Below are positions 44,643-56,554 of a DNA stretch of 64,000 nucleotides, one piece after another (position 1 is the stretch's first letter; every line of letters starts with the position of its first letter). The stretch spans positions 1,240,001-1,304,000 of the forward strand of contig NADL03000450.1 in assembly GCA_002205965.3 (NCBI GenBank), read 5' to 3'. Both the position numbers and the translations under genes were made by a program. The notes below the pieces were generated by a model. That model was not told the origin of the DNA. It saw only the letters and a list, made by a program, of their open reading frames with translations, and made no database searches. This stretch comes from Kappaphycus alvarezii. Taxonomy: Eukaryota; Rhodophyta; Florideophyceae; Gigartinales; Solieriaceae.

Positions 44643-45591
44643 ATGGCGAAGGTTTTAAAAAATTTCTGGTTCAATCACCCGTCTTTCATAGGTTCCGCCT
44701 CCCCTCAAACCAAACAAGTTTCACCTGCAGAACTCATGGTGCGCCCGGATAACTGTACCAGGAATATTGAAGACGAAGTCGACGACTTGGCCGAAGACCT
44801 TTCAAGACTAACTTTTCTCATCGAAAAGAAGAAAGACAACAATCATGGCATTGTGGGCCCCGGAGAAGGGCAAGAGGATGGAAGCTTCTTTGTTCCTACT
44901 ACAGGGAGCCGGAACATGGTGCCAGTTGTTGCCCGAAAAACCCCGAAAGAGATATATGTTGCTCCCTGTGCCATAAACTAGACCATTCAAAAGCCACCTG
45001 CTTTACAAAAGTAAGAACGTCAGTCGGATTTTCAGACAACAAAGGTCCTAAAGAAAATGCCGGAGAAACATTTTACAGTAATGAAGGAGTAAAAGGTTCC
45101 TGTTGAAGCTTTGAACGCTACAAAAAGGCTAGGCGACGGAAAAAAGTAAGGGAACAAGCAAAACAAGAATATCTTACCTATATCACAATACTAAGGCTTC
45201 TCAATCAACCCCTGCCATCCGCAATGCCCCTTAAAAAGAATCGAATCCAAAATTGCGAAATAAAAAGAAAGATAAACTCTCCATTAGGTCTAATAGGGCT
45301 GCTGTTAGCCAGTTGCAGGGGTATGTAAGCCACTATGATGTTCTTGAGGAACTTTCAAATGCTATTTGCGGACTTTCCTTTGGTTATCTCCTACGAGGAG
45401 AGGCGGACGAAGCGAAGGAGATCATTCGACGCCTTATTGTAAAAAATGCAGGCGCGAGTGTCTCCATGGTTACACAGATAAAAGATCTGGAAAAAGACGA
45501 GACTCCTGACAGGCTCCTCTGGTTGCCCAAAGTACGCGTCTATAGCAAGGAGGCTTGGGCATTTCTGGACTCGGAAGCTGTCCGGACGTAG
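44643..45591 (+). pseudogene. gypsy-2 Gag and zinc knuckle
   Basis: The first frame (44643-44981) is a Gag remnant (MAKVLKNFWFNHPSFIGSAS...DDLAEDLSRLTFLIEKKK). In another frame, at 44960-45001, lies the knuckle CSLCHKLDHSKATC (CX2CX4HX4C). A further frame (45253-45591) carries SNAICGLSFGYLLRGEADEA and runs to the protease start AWAFLDSEAV. Confidence 0.7.
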
Positions 45592-45870
45592 TGTCAAAAA
45601 GGTTCTCAGAACGCCTTTGCCTTTCTCCAAAAGAAACAAACTGCACTATAACGGTGGCCAATAGAGTCCTCGCTGGTTTTTTTGGTTGTATGTCAAAAGT
45701 TCCGACATCTTCTGAGGACATGACGGTATAGTTAGAGTAACTCTTGGCGAAAAATAATTTCTTTCACGTTTTTATTGGGAGACCTAACTTGAACTCACTA
45801 AAGGATTTTATGGACTTCGACAAAGACTCAGTTGTAATCTGCGTAGATGAAAAAGAGGTTTAAGTCCCGC
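45535..45870 (+). pseudogene. gypsy-2 aspartic protease
   Basis: SKEAWAFLDSEAV matches the A-x-L-D-S-G-A active site with Gly replaced by Glu. Later, in a shifted frame, NNFFHVFIGRPNLNSLKDFM matches the I(L/I)GRP.L..L conserved end, followed by DFDKDSVVICVDEKEV. Confidence 0.65.
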
Positions 45871-46259
45871 TGAAGCTTGAATTTCGTGCTGAAGAAAGTA
45901 AGATCATGCTGGGAAGGTGAAATAAGACTGCAAGCGAAGACTTTACCTCCGAATCGGACCTGTTCACGAACGCCTCTGATTCAGAAGTTGAACTGGTGGT
46001 GGCCGTCTTTAGGGATAAAAACTTTGCAAATATCCCAACGAATGTGTACCCTGCAGATTCGGGAGGAATATCCGTAGACTAAAGTCAGACAGAGGAGCTA
46101 CTCAGTGCACTAAGAGCTTGTCTTGAAAAACTTCCAAAAAGCATTCAGAGGGATATAAAATGTGCCTTACGGGACAAGGGGGTAGTTACGTGGAACATGA
46201 AAGAGCACGTCATGCTTCCGTTCTTATAACCCACAGAATCGAGCTAAAATAAAAAAGAA

Positions 46260-47480
46260 AACTAATCTACGACCGTACACGTCGGATGGCCCCGAAGCAC
46301 TACGAAGCAGTAAGAAATAAGATTGGTAACATCTTCCGGGTTGGAATAATTACGCCTTCAGCATCTGAATAGTTATTCAGAATGTTTATCGCTAAAAAGC
46401 AAGACCAAAAGTCTCGTTTCTGTGTCTTTTACTGCATCCTTAACAGACATATGAGAGCTGAAAGATGTACTTTTCCCCATATAGAAGAAATATTTGATGC
46501 GTTGGGAGGATGTTCTGTCTACATCACACTCGACCTGTTCGCATTTCATTGGTAAGTTTGCATGAGCGACAATGCAAGGAGATGACCACATTCTTTTGTG
46601 GCTACGGAACCTTTAAATTTGAATTAATGTCGTTTGGACATATGAACGCCCCGTCAACGTTCTAGCGAATGATGGACAAGGTCTTACGAGATATACGGCT
46701 CGCACGTATCTGCTTTGACGACGTAGCAGTCTTTTCATCTGACTTACACGAACATGTGGAGCATCTGAGGGAAGAGTTTCAGGCCATTGCGGCTGCGGGT
46801 CTGAAATTGAAAATTGCTAAATGCATTTGCACGATGACTTTAGTGAAACTACTTAACCACAAACTAGAATCTAATAGCATAAGGTTCAACGAATGAAAAG
46901 TAGAGGCTATCAAAAAGGGATCAGTCACGAAATCCACAACGGAACTACGCAGTTTCCTGGGTTTGACAGGTTACTATCGGCGTTTCATCAAAATATTTGA
47001 AGAGGTATCAGCCACCTTACACGCTTTAACTTAGAGGAATATAACATTCGAATGGACGGAAGCGATGGCGTCTGCTTTCGAAGAGCTGAAGGATAAACTT
47101 ACGTCGCCACCCGTTCTTGGATACCCCGACTTCTCAGCTCCATTCGTCGTGGAGACGGATGCATGAAAAGTCGCCGTCGAGGCTGTTCTGCCACAATGGA
47201 AATAAGATGGAAAGGAACACCCGATCTAATATACGAGAGGTACTATGAATTCATCCAGGCGAAATTACAGTGCTAGCGAAAGAGAGGCCGTAATTTTTTC
47301 CTTGCGTAATTTTCGCGTTTATCTACTTTCTTCAAACCCTTTCCGGTTAATAACTGATCACCAGGATCTCCGGAATGCATTAAAACGGAAAGAAGTTCCC
47401 GGAAGACCAGCGCGTTGGCTCGATTTTCTAGCTTAATATGATTTGACGATAGAGTACCGGACAGGGAAGGAAAATGCTCC
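46260..47480 (+). pseudogene. gypsy-2 reverse transcriptase and RNase H
   Basis: RT: RPYTSDGPEALRSSKK, FFCGYGTFKFELMSFGHMNA, PSTF, RICFDDVAVFSSDLHEHVEH (FDD catalytic box) and LRSFLGLTGYYRRFIKIFEE (connection). RNase H: FVVETDA (Asp), RRNYSASEREAVIFSLRNFR (Glu) and FRLITDHQDLRNALKRKEVP (Asp), then YRTGKENAPADYFSRSALPE. In-frame stops interrupt every segment; the first RT catalytic Asp motif lies in a damaged stretch near 46.5 kb. Confidence 0.85.
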
Positions 47481-47699
47481 GGCAGACTATTTCTCTCGCT
47501 CTGCTCTACCAGAAGAACCAGGATCTACATCGGATGAAGGAACGCTCCCCGTGCTTACGGAGTCGCCGGTGGGTAAACTCGATTTTTGGCCATTCCTACA
47601 GAATTTCATTAGGTATTTATGTAAGTTAGAGATTATTAAGAACCACGAAAAGCTCAAAGTTTCGGTCAAAAGGGGAGCTGAAAGCTTATTACTGTGGGA

Positions 47700-48490
47700 G
47701 AGTTAGTTGTTTCGGCGAACCGCGAAAGGTCTCCGAGATATCCTAAACATTCCATCTCGTGCTGGGATATTTAGTGTGTTTCACGATTAATTTGGCCACT
47801 GGGACGTTCGAGCCACGAGGCAGTTCGTGTTGGTCGATATTGGTGGCTTGGAGTCTACAGTGACAGCAACAAGTTTTTGAGGAGCTGTTAAAGATGCCAG
47901 GAGTCAAAGACTTTGGCCCCGTACAAGACAAAACTTTACGTGACCCTGACAAATATATTAAAGACTTACTCTATCGACTTCGCTGGTCCTCTTCCCGCCA
48001 ACCAAGGATCGAGGAATCGCTACATTCAAATACCAGCGGAAACTTAACGATATGGCCGTTGGCTGTCGCGACGGAATCGACCACAGCCCAAGTGGTGGTA
48101 AAGTTCGTTAAGAAAGATATTATGTTGATTTTAGGCCCGCCGGTAAAGATAATCTCGAATAATGTTACTTATCTCACGTCAGGAGCTCTGGTTGATTTCA
48201 TGAAAAGAAACGGTATCTCCTGGAGAACAATCCTGGTCCACGTACCCGCGTCTAATGGCAGAGCAGAACGGATAGTACCTAATCTTAAATCTGCAGTAAA
48301 AAATATGGTGTTGGAATACGGGGACCTGTGGGAAGATGTCCTCCCCACAGTCTTATACGGCTACGGGCTTCGGCGGCTCTCAATTGGCTTCTCCCTGTTT
48401 GAATTGATGTTAAGAGTACCACCCGGTCTGGTGCATACAGAAGCTACGTCGACTCTGACAAACCACATTCAATACCATAGAGTTAACTAA
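47700..48490 (+). pseudogene. gypsy-2 integrase
   Basis: KTYSIDFAGPLPANQGSRNR gives the first catalytic Asp. In another frame (47894-48490) the core continues with KIISNNVTYLTSGALVDFMK, where the second Asp of the expected SD(N/R)G motif is Asn, and HVPASNGRAERIVPNLKSAV, which keeps the Glu. A DDE residue is therefore lost besides the frameshifts. Confidence 0.75.
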
Positions 48491-48970
48491 TTACTGGCTT
48501 GAAGGGTGCGGAAAACAAATCGCGTCATGGAGCAGTTAAGACGCCAAGAACAGTTTGCGGACGAAAGAAGCGTCATGTTTCAGGTGTATGACTTGTTTTT
48601 AGTGGCCCATGGACATTCTCTAAGTTCTACTGTCAAGTAGCCTGCTTTTTCCTCGCAGTATTATGGACCGTGCCGCATCATTAAGACGACGTATCCTCGT
48701 TATGAATTAGCGTCACTTCATTGCCGTCAAGCAAGGCGTCCTATTCATACCCAACATCTGCAGCTTTACACAAGGCGACCCAAGCATCTATTTAAAGATC
48801 TGTAAGTGATTTATTTCTGCGTTTAAGCTTAGGTGAAAATGGAAAAAATAAAAAAGAAAAGAAAAAAATGAGGAAAAAAATAAAAGCTCCCAAGTAAAGG
48901 GGCGGAAGAAGAAGAAACCAGAGCCCGTTCCAGTGCCTAAAAAAACCAGCACTCATCTCATTACTCTACC

Positions 48971-50847
48971 GTTTCCTTTTACCCAGCCAAGGCTCTGAGA
49001 ACTGCAATTCATGCCAAAGCAAACACTCACCTTTGCAGTTAATTCTCTTCGTTACTTCTGTTACCAAACTCTAGTGCCTAAATCAACACATAGAAAGGCA
49101 ATTAGCCACGACTTGACTCACTTGGAAGAACAAATGGCTGTAGGTTAGCTATTTCTTTACTTCTTATCAATGATCTTACTCTCTATCAACTTAAATACCA
49201 CCCTTTACTTTTAAACTATTCCGTCTCTCCTCCTCTACCTATAGCACGATGAACTCCAACTAATCTTTATCAGTTCAGTTAGACTAAAGGTAGCAACTCA
49301 TTGATAGCCTGCATTCGCCGATAGTGTCGCCTCCTTACCAATGCGTACGTCTTTGCCTGCATCCTACACCTCGAATTGATCCGAACTTTGCGCATTTTCT
49401 GCCTTGAGTGGTGTGGAAACAGAATCTTCGAGGCCAAGTACTATATAGCCTACATTTATCCGACCTTTGCGCAGTGTATGCCTAGAGTAATGCAGATACA
49501 TTTATCAATTGCCTCGTCTGGCTTTCATGTTACAGCACAGTACTGTCCTTTAAAGCTAGGTCCTGTGGGGTGCCGTAAACATCGAAACTGTAACCGTAAG
49601 TAGTACTTACAGTACTTTACAGTATAGTACTGTACAGAATAGCTGTGAAGAAGCAACTCCGATGCTCCTGACTCTTACATCCAAGGCTTTTACTCTCGAG
49701 TAGATTTACAGGGCCGAAGCGTCTACAGTATCCTCTATCAGGGCCTGCTCATTATAGTGTTACCAACCCTTTCGTCGGATCAAAGCCTCTGAAGAGTCAT
49801 GCCTGACTCAAGCAGCTTAAGAGTTACAATAGCTAGTCCAGAGAATCAGTATATAAGAAACACTCCTGAGCTAGGACAAAGGTCGATTAGAAAAATTATC
49901 AATCAGTACATTCATGACTCAATAAAACACCTCCAAGTTTCAGGCTTTTCCGTGTATTAACGCACCTGCTTTTCATCCACAATAGACCTACTATAAATTA
50001 GACCAGTGACAATGTTTTATCTATAAGATTTGCTGTTCTGTACAGTAACCATTACTGTATTAAAAACGGCACAGTACTATACAGTGCTGCCGAACGGAAC
50101 ATTATTTTTGTTAGTGTAATTTCACCTCTTTCCTTTTTCTGACAGCTCACAACTCGCAAAGAGGCTTACAGGTATTATTGTACTTTACCGTTTAACGTAG
50201 AACTTGAACGTTATGTATATGGACTGTAAAGTGTTGTAAGCTTGAGCTGATCTACTTTAGATCAGCTCAAGCAGGCTTAGTGCTAGACACTCACCGTCAT
50301 CTACATGTCTTCGGGAAACTTCCTTCGATCAGCAGAGAAGCCTCAGTCGACTCGCCTTGAAGTATATACAACCCCCGGTCTCTCTCCATCTTCTACCTAA
50401 GTAAGGTTCCTCACCACCTTCTCCTCTCTAATTTCTCCTTCTCGGTCCCTCACTTTTCTACCCTTCTCTCTCTCTCTCCTACTCTCCCGCTCCCTCCGTC
50501 ACTCTCTGTCTGGCTCCCTCGCCCCCTCTCTCTCGTTCTGCCCATCAATTTTTTCAAAACATGGGCATCAATGCCCTACATTTTAATTTCAAGTGACGGG
50601 TAACTGTAAACTACCATTAAAGCAGTAACACGAAAAATTGCATGAAATTTAGTACCATGCAGTTGTAAATTGTGCCTAAAAACTTCCCACACTGAATTAA
50701 AATTCTCAATTCTATCGTCGACTGTCTCGTGGCGAGCGCGCAAAAGCGAGTGTAATTTTTTATATAACAGTCAATAGTTGCCGGTGTAATACACCCCGCG
50801 TGATTGTTACTGTTTTAGGCTAAAAACAGCTCATTGGTTTAAAGAAA
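48971..50847. other. no recognised gene; TACTGTA-rich DNA
   Basis: No coding frame of note. Self-complementary TACTGTA words cluster at 49530-49640 and 50035-50095, and a pyrimidine-rich tract (CT repeats) spans ~50400-50545. Confidence 0.45.
50240..50272. repeat. perfect hairpin, 15-bp arms, 3-nt loop
   Basis: GCTTGAGCTGATCTA (50240-50254), loop CTT, and its exact reverse complement (50258-50272). No T-tract follows, so it does not look like a terminator. Confidence 0.85.
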
Positions 50848-51478
50848 TTATAGCATTTGGCTCTTAAAAATAGACAAATAATTGTTAGAACCACAAGTGA
50901 ATGGTCCGTTACACCAGAAAATATTCCCCTTACGTACGCAATCGCCGATCACATATCTCACACCAGCCCCATTAGACTTGTGACAAAACCACTTGGGAAT
51001 AAATACATGAGGCTCATCGATTGGTAAATCCGTGCCGTCCACAGAAAAATAAACATTGGGCATTGATGTATTTGCAAAAAATAAAGATTGCCATGAAATC
51101 CTTTTTCTGGTCAGTATGCAGTAAAAATATTTAAAAAATACAGTAAAAAATAAAGGAAATAGAACTTATAATAGGAAGGTCACTGATAATTTCAATTAAA
51201 TACTAGCACGACTTTCTGAACTTCTTTTCATCTCATTTACACAACAAAGCATTAAAATACTCAGGGCAGTAATTATTGAAAAAATGAAGTGCCCAAAGAA
51301 GGTGAATTTGCTCCTTCTTACGCGGGACCCTGCAAACGATTATAGACCACAATACAGCAGCAATTTTAGGGCTTGCTCCGAATACAGGCCTGAAACTTCG
51401 ATGGTTTGTTCTGCTTTTAGCGCTAAAAATCCCCAAAAAGCTACCGTCAACATTACAAAAAAACTCAGAGCTTACCAT
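50848..51478 (-). pseudogene. PIF/Harbinger-like (DDE_Tnp_4) transposase relic
   Basis: Minus strand. The N-terminal part (51478-51233) has RSFRPVFGASPKIAAVLWS and IHLLWALHFFNNYCPEYFNA, the helical region before the catalytic core. The core part (51063-50848) reads NVYFSVDGTDLPIDEPHVFI, PKWFCHKSNGAGVRYVIGDC, NIFWCNGPFTCGSNN, matching the VDGTd...EP...wyshK.ngpG.rYe motif with the first catalytic Asp. About 170 bp between them are decayed and the rest of the DDE core is missing. Confidence 0.75.
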
Positions 51479-54400
51479 TGCGGTTATAAATGGAATGCAT
51501 TTTTAATGCGAATTTTGCTAGTGGTGTTCTACGCTTTGATGCCACATTACATAGGATACTAATAGATTTGGATCCGGAAGAAATTATAAATGTTACAGAA
51601 AACGGTAGTGAAATATTGAGTACAATCAATGATAAAAAATTTATTGATTGCATTAAACCCCCAAATCTCCCAAATCCCCTCAAATCCCCTAATAACGGCA
51701 CAAAATATATATATACCTGTTCAGTATTTAATATACGTATTGAATAACTTGGTATTTCTCATTTTAACGGCACATACAGAGTTTTCTGATAGCCTGTGAC
51801 AGTGAGTCATATTACCGTAACTTTTTTCTGAAAGCGCAGTGCTAATATTTTGCACTTTTGAAACGTTTGAATTGTAACCTGGCAGAAAAGTTGTAATTTG
51901 GACACGGTGTCCGAAACAAAAGCGCTTTTTCCTGGAAGCCCAAATAGTAATGCCTCCAAATTTCCCGAATTTCAGCTAGATAGGGAAAGCAATGCAGAGA
52001 TTCGAAATCACCTGAGGAATGTTCATTTTGTAAAATTATAAAAAAATTGATTCGAAGATTCCAATTTTCGGCGGTTTTCAACGAATCACTGAAAATTCAT
52101 AACAGTAGTCTGCCGAACTAATGCCCCTAGCGGGTATTTTTCTTTACTTTTTTTGCTTATCGAGTCGATTTAAATCGCTATTCTTAGATTTAAATGAAAA
52201 AGGAATCCCATTAAAAACAGGATTTCTGACCACCTTTGTATTGAAAGTTCGAACTTCTGATCGATTCTAACTTTAAATATGTACGTAACAAATTGATTAC
52301 GTTATGTAACGTATGATTGTTACTCGCAATGTAACGTCTCCTAGAGTGTAGTATACAGTAAAAATTCCTGTACAGTAAGGTGAATACTGAACACTAGCCT
52401 AACGTCATTATATTTCTCTGGTGGTTACAGTAAGTGGCAGTCCATTTTTGAGAGAAGATACTTCGGCGACGACACAGTTTTTGAGGTACTGTACTACAGT
52501 ATTTTGGGCTCTATATACCAGTGGCAACAAGAACGGCCTCCTGTTAGAATGTACGGTGGTCATTCTGGTTTATTTCACAATTACAGAAAAGGTGAGGGAT
52601 AGAAGGCGGTCATACTACTTCGGAAGAAGATCACCACGGGGCAATTACTCCAGAATCCGTTCCTAAAAAGGTTTGATCCTCCCATGCTGCCTTTTTAAAG
52701 CAAAAACTAAACAAATTCAGGTCCAAGTTCAACAATCTCAAGGCTGAATACTTTGGCACTGAAAGTAAGTGACTCACCTTTTCCTTTTTTGAGATTCCCA
52801 GCAGTGAATTTATTTAGATCCTATTCCCCGAATGTCACGCTCACGATTAAGTGCAGAGGAGAGTGCTTCTATGCGTCGGAGACTTTCTAATAGCGCGGGC
52901 AGCGTGTTCGCTTCATTAGACGAGATTACAGTATCAAGAAGGGAAACTGCGAGTTCACAAGTTTACTACCCGTTGCACCTGATTAGTACCTGGAAATAAC
53001 CAGGTACTACTAGACATTGTGTCACAGCAGCTATTTTGCTTCCTTCAGGTGTCGTGGTTAGGGAATTTTCTGTGAGAGTGGTAGAGGCAGGGGGCTGGAG
53101 CTGTTGTTAGTTATGCGCTGGCTATTTCCTCTTTCCGACTTAATCATCTTACACCTGAAGTGGATTACAGCCATCGATAGCTCAAGCATAGAACAGTACA
53201 ATCCGTGTTTTATTGGTTTTGAGCATGCGTTAAAGGTGTTTCACCTTAGCACTTCAGAGCTTGTGGAGTTTACTTCTGGTATCTCTTTGCCAATTGCGGT
53301 GCAAACGCACATTTACGGGAAGTTTAATTTCGGCTGGATCGATAGACCTCCGCGTATTTTCCACTCAAGCAAAGATTGATAAATTGCTCAAAGATTCAAT
53401 AAATTACATATTTAGGGCCTTGACTTCCAATTAACGTAAATACTTACTCATATATAAACCAAAAATTAAAATAGTGAATACTTATAAAAATGATTTGAAT
53501 GTGAACCAAAAATTTTACTGCACAATTTTTTTGAAAATACCGCCAAAGGCAAGCAGTGAATTTTTCATTTCATGAAAGACCGCGTAATTGCGCAATTACC
53601 GTAGTCATTACCTAAGCACCACGCGACAGTTAAGAATTGTCTCTACGCAATTGGCACGGAACTTGGTGAGAAACGCAAATGTACGCAGACGATTTAGCAC
53701 AATAAGCGTAGGCGTTTGGCATCCATGCGGTTCAGAGCGGACGAATTTCTAGATAGCCAATCCCCTGAGTAGTTCATAATAAACGAAGTTTGTTACGTAC
53801 ACAAACACATGCAACAATGTTGCGCGTTTTCTATAGCAACAGGCCGCCGCCTTTGAGTACCATAATTATAGTGTTGCAGTTCACACTATTTGCGTTCAAA
53901 CAGTTCCTTCAGGTTCCGATGGTGCAGACGTTGTCACTGAGGCAGTAGAGTCTGAAACTGAGGCGACGGAGGAGAAGCGTGGTTTATCCTTGCTTCAACC
54001 AAAGATAGTCAACACGGCGGTGTAACTAAGGGCGGGGGTAGGCATACCAACTGTTGATGTACTGCGGGGTAAGGAAGGGGGCCTGGATGCGCTCGGGGAG
54101 TCTTTGTGGAAAAATAACTAAACCGATGAGTTATTGGATCCTTTTTTCAATTTCTGAGTTGCTCACGAAAAGAATGTGAAATTATTATTTTACTTTTTTG
54201 AATTTCTAAAATTCAGTAACTTTGTACAGCGATTGGTGGTATTGTAATACAGTAACTCAGTCTTTGCGCAATGGCTGAATCTTTGGTTTAAAGATCTATT
54301 GATCTGAAAGCACAGGAAGAAAATTACGCGTTCTTGCACGATCGTAACTCCTTGGACATGTCCTATTTTTTGTTAGTACAGTACATTTCGACAAAGGGAG

Positions 54401-54539
54401 TGTTAAATGAAAGTTTCTAGGCTACCTGCATGGATGCATTGGTTCCGTGGGGTGAGCCAACTTGATAATTCCTTAGTTCCAACCCGAACCCCTCGTCGCA
54501 TTCTGAACCCGAGATTCGTCAACCCATCCGCCGTAACGC
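51479..54539. other. no recognised gene; AT-rich intergenic DNA
   Basis: Small frames such as plus 51490-51747, 52421-52666 and 53104-53379 have no recognised domain; the last has an aromatic-rich, non-repetitive translation (IIDSS-type start unknown) and could be a decayed exon. Nothing firm can be called. Confidence 0.4.
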
Positions 54540-55345
54540 TTTTTTGGAAATACCTTCTGCGGCATTCCCCACTGCCCATCCGTCTGTGGTCACCCACATA
54601 TACGATAATGTGTGGTCGGTGATGCTGCGGCGCCACTTAGGAGTTCCCGTCTTCGACTAAACGGTCTCGCTCCTTTGCTCGGAATGCAAGGCGCCCATGG
54701 ACCACCTCGGCGACCATGCCGCTGACCTGTGTGACAAAGGTTTCGGACGGAAGAACCGCCAAGAAGCAGTGGCAAAAGTGCTCGGCAGAGACCTGTTCAA
54801 AGCCGCTGGAGCTGGCGTCCGCTATGAAGTCCCGTATCTACTTCCCGGACTAAACGCCCGACCTGCCGACATACTTGTCCACCTGACTACTCCAGAAAAC
54901 CCTACGCACCCTCTCCCGGTTGCATATGGCATCACAGTCTCCTCACCTTTCCAACCGTGCTTCCTATCCAAGGGAGCCTTGGGAGCGCGCGGTGCCGCCA
55001 ATGCGGCAGAACGACGGAAACTGAGGGAATTTGCGACCAAAATCGCCGCCATTCCTGGCCATGCTTCACCGGGACGCCCGCAACCTGGCTGGAATTTGTC
55101 CCACTAGCCTTTGATTCCCTGGATGCCCGTCGGAGACCACATCCAAAGTGGTCGACGAGTATGCGGCCATCATCGCGGCCCGTATCGGAAGCATCAAGGC
55201 TAAGGTATTCTCTCGGCTTTATCAAAAGCTCAGCTATGCCATTTTTTGGGTAAATGTAGGGTGATTTAATTTGGTCCACGTGTGCAGCTTCAGCGATTGG
55301 TCGCAACTTTAGCCAGCAACATGCAGATGTTTGCCTCTCGCTACA
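54540..55345 (+). mobile_element. LINE-A copy: CCHC knuckle and REL-type endonuclease, best preserved
   Basis: From ~54.6 kb: NVWSVMLRRHLGVPVFD, a stop, then CX2CX9HX4C (CSECKAPMDHLGDHAADLC), KVLGRDLFKAAGAGVRYEVP, YLLPGLNARPADILVHL, LPVAYGITVSSPFQPCFLSK, ANAAERRKLREFATKIAAIP, then a shift into VPLAFDSL and RLYQKLSYAI. The open frame 54697-55107 is intact over 136 codons. E...RPAD...(D/G)-x-TV is the layout of the PD-(D/E)XK endonuclease of R2-like elements; here the final Asp is Gly (AYGITV against AYDVTV at 6.25 kb). The 3' end shares AATTTGGTCCACGTGTGC with the 5.9-kb copy. 5'-truncated; no RT. Confidence 0.75.
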
Positions 55346-56554
55346 AAGCTAGTCAATTTTAGTGGCCCTTTACAAGTACTGAAGAAAATTAATGAGTAAA
55401 AACACGGAACAATCCAACCTGTACAGTAGTAATTTATAATGCATTGTACAATATATTGTATTATAGATACTTAATGCAATAAAATATACTACCGTACGAC
55501 AGGGGTTTACTGCAGAATCGGGATTTCCCGCACCCCATTGTACTTGGACAAAAATTAGCTCTATGTACTGTAGTTTCAGGGTGGAGCGCCCGTTTTGAAA
55601 CTATGCTGCAGCATGGTTTGGTCGGTGGTTCTGTAGCCTTGAGTTGTCAACGCCGATAGTTGACCTAGTGTGCAGCGGATGGAGGAGGCATGCTTTCCTG
55701 GCGGTACCGCAGTGATGCACGCGAAGCTTCCAGCAGTTGTGCGGACTGTGGACCTCGGACCAGACCGCGGACGATGTCCGTCGCAGCAGCAGAAGAACAA
55801 TTACTGTGATCATCTCTCGACAACACAAGAATGTGGCGCGGGTGATGTCTTCGAGAGGAAGAATGGTAGCGCACGATGGTGCACAGAAGGAGTTTGGGCG
55901 CGATGGCTTGAAAACGAAACCTCGACTTACGTATAGCTCGTTCGGGAACGTTTGTATTAGGACACGCTAGCTTGCAGTCCACGCCTCAGATCTCGTCCCT
56001 AAGTGCATGCAACTTTCGCCGGGCCTCGTTTGGTTAGCGTTGGCTTCGTGCATGAGTCAGCTTTCAAGGGGTATAAAACCGCAAACTTGTAGGTGGGCAG
56101 GCGAATCTCTGACCCCGTGGGATTTTCCGCGGAGCGAGATCTAGAGGATTCCGCAGTCGTAGGCCACAACGTATGTCGCGATACACAGCTTGTGCGTATC
56201 GAATCGGGCGCGAGGATCGCAGTCGTCCTAGCGTAAGTTGCTATTGCATTGGAAAATTACTGCCTTCTTGCGCAAGCAATTTTTCCGAAACTGTAGTTCT
56301 GTACCGCGATGACATTTTTCCGAAACTGTAGTTTCGGAAACTGTCATCGCAGTACCGCAAAACGGAGTCTGCTCATCTGGTGTATCCAGCACGGGTTTTG
56401 ACTTGGGAGGGTGCCGGTGCTAGGCTCTGGGCGGGGAGGATCGAGGATTTTGAAAATTACAATACTGCATCAGATTCTGAGGGCCCTTCTGTGCGCGGCC
56501 GCTTGCGCTTCGGTTCTGAATTCTGAACTCCCGTGAATTTTTCATCATTCGCAT
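55346..56554. other. intergenic; no recognised gene
   Basis: Overlapping frames at 55.6-56.0 kb have no domains. A TATA-like GGTATAAAACC at ~56070 on the plus strand has no recognisable gene after it. Contains TACAATATATTGTA (~55447) and the hairpin at 56310-56357. Confidence 0.4.
56310..56357. repeat. imperfect hairpin within a duplicated motif
   Basis: Left arm GTACCGCGATGACA...TCCGAAAC pairs with GTTTCGGAAACTGTCATCGC...AGTAC on the right, with one internal mismatch block. TTTTCCGAAACTGTAGTT is also present twice in tandem (~56280 and ~56310). It sits between LINE-A debris and the SET gene's 3' end. Confidence 0.65.

Larger units (their letters stand above)
44643..48970 (+). mobile_element. 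gypsy-2: Ty3/gypsy element, decayed
   Basis: Plus-strand Gag with zinc knuckle, protease, RT, RNase H, integrase and a lysine-rich Pol tail in canonical Ty3/gypsy order. Unlike gypsy-1, no chromodomain is visible after the integrase; the tail reads RYELASLHCRQARRPIHTQH and KKKKPEPVPVPKK. Frequent stops show long inactivity. Confidence 0.85.

Noticed and set aside
48970..50150. 3' LTR of gypsy-2 pairing with 43.4-44.6 kb
   Set aside because: No matching blocks beyond the shared Pol-tail homology (43.3 and 48.9 kb) could be found by eye.
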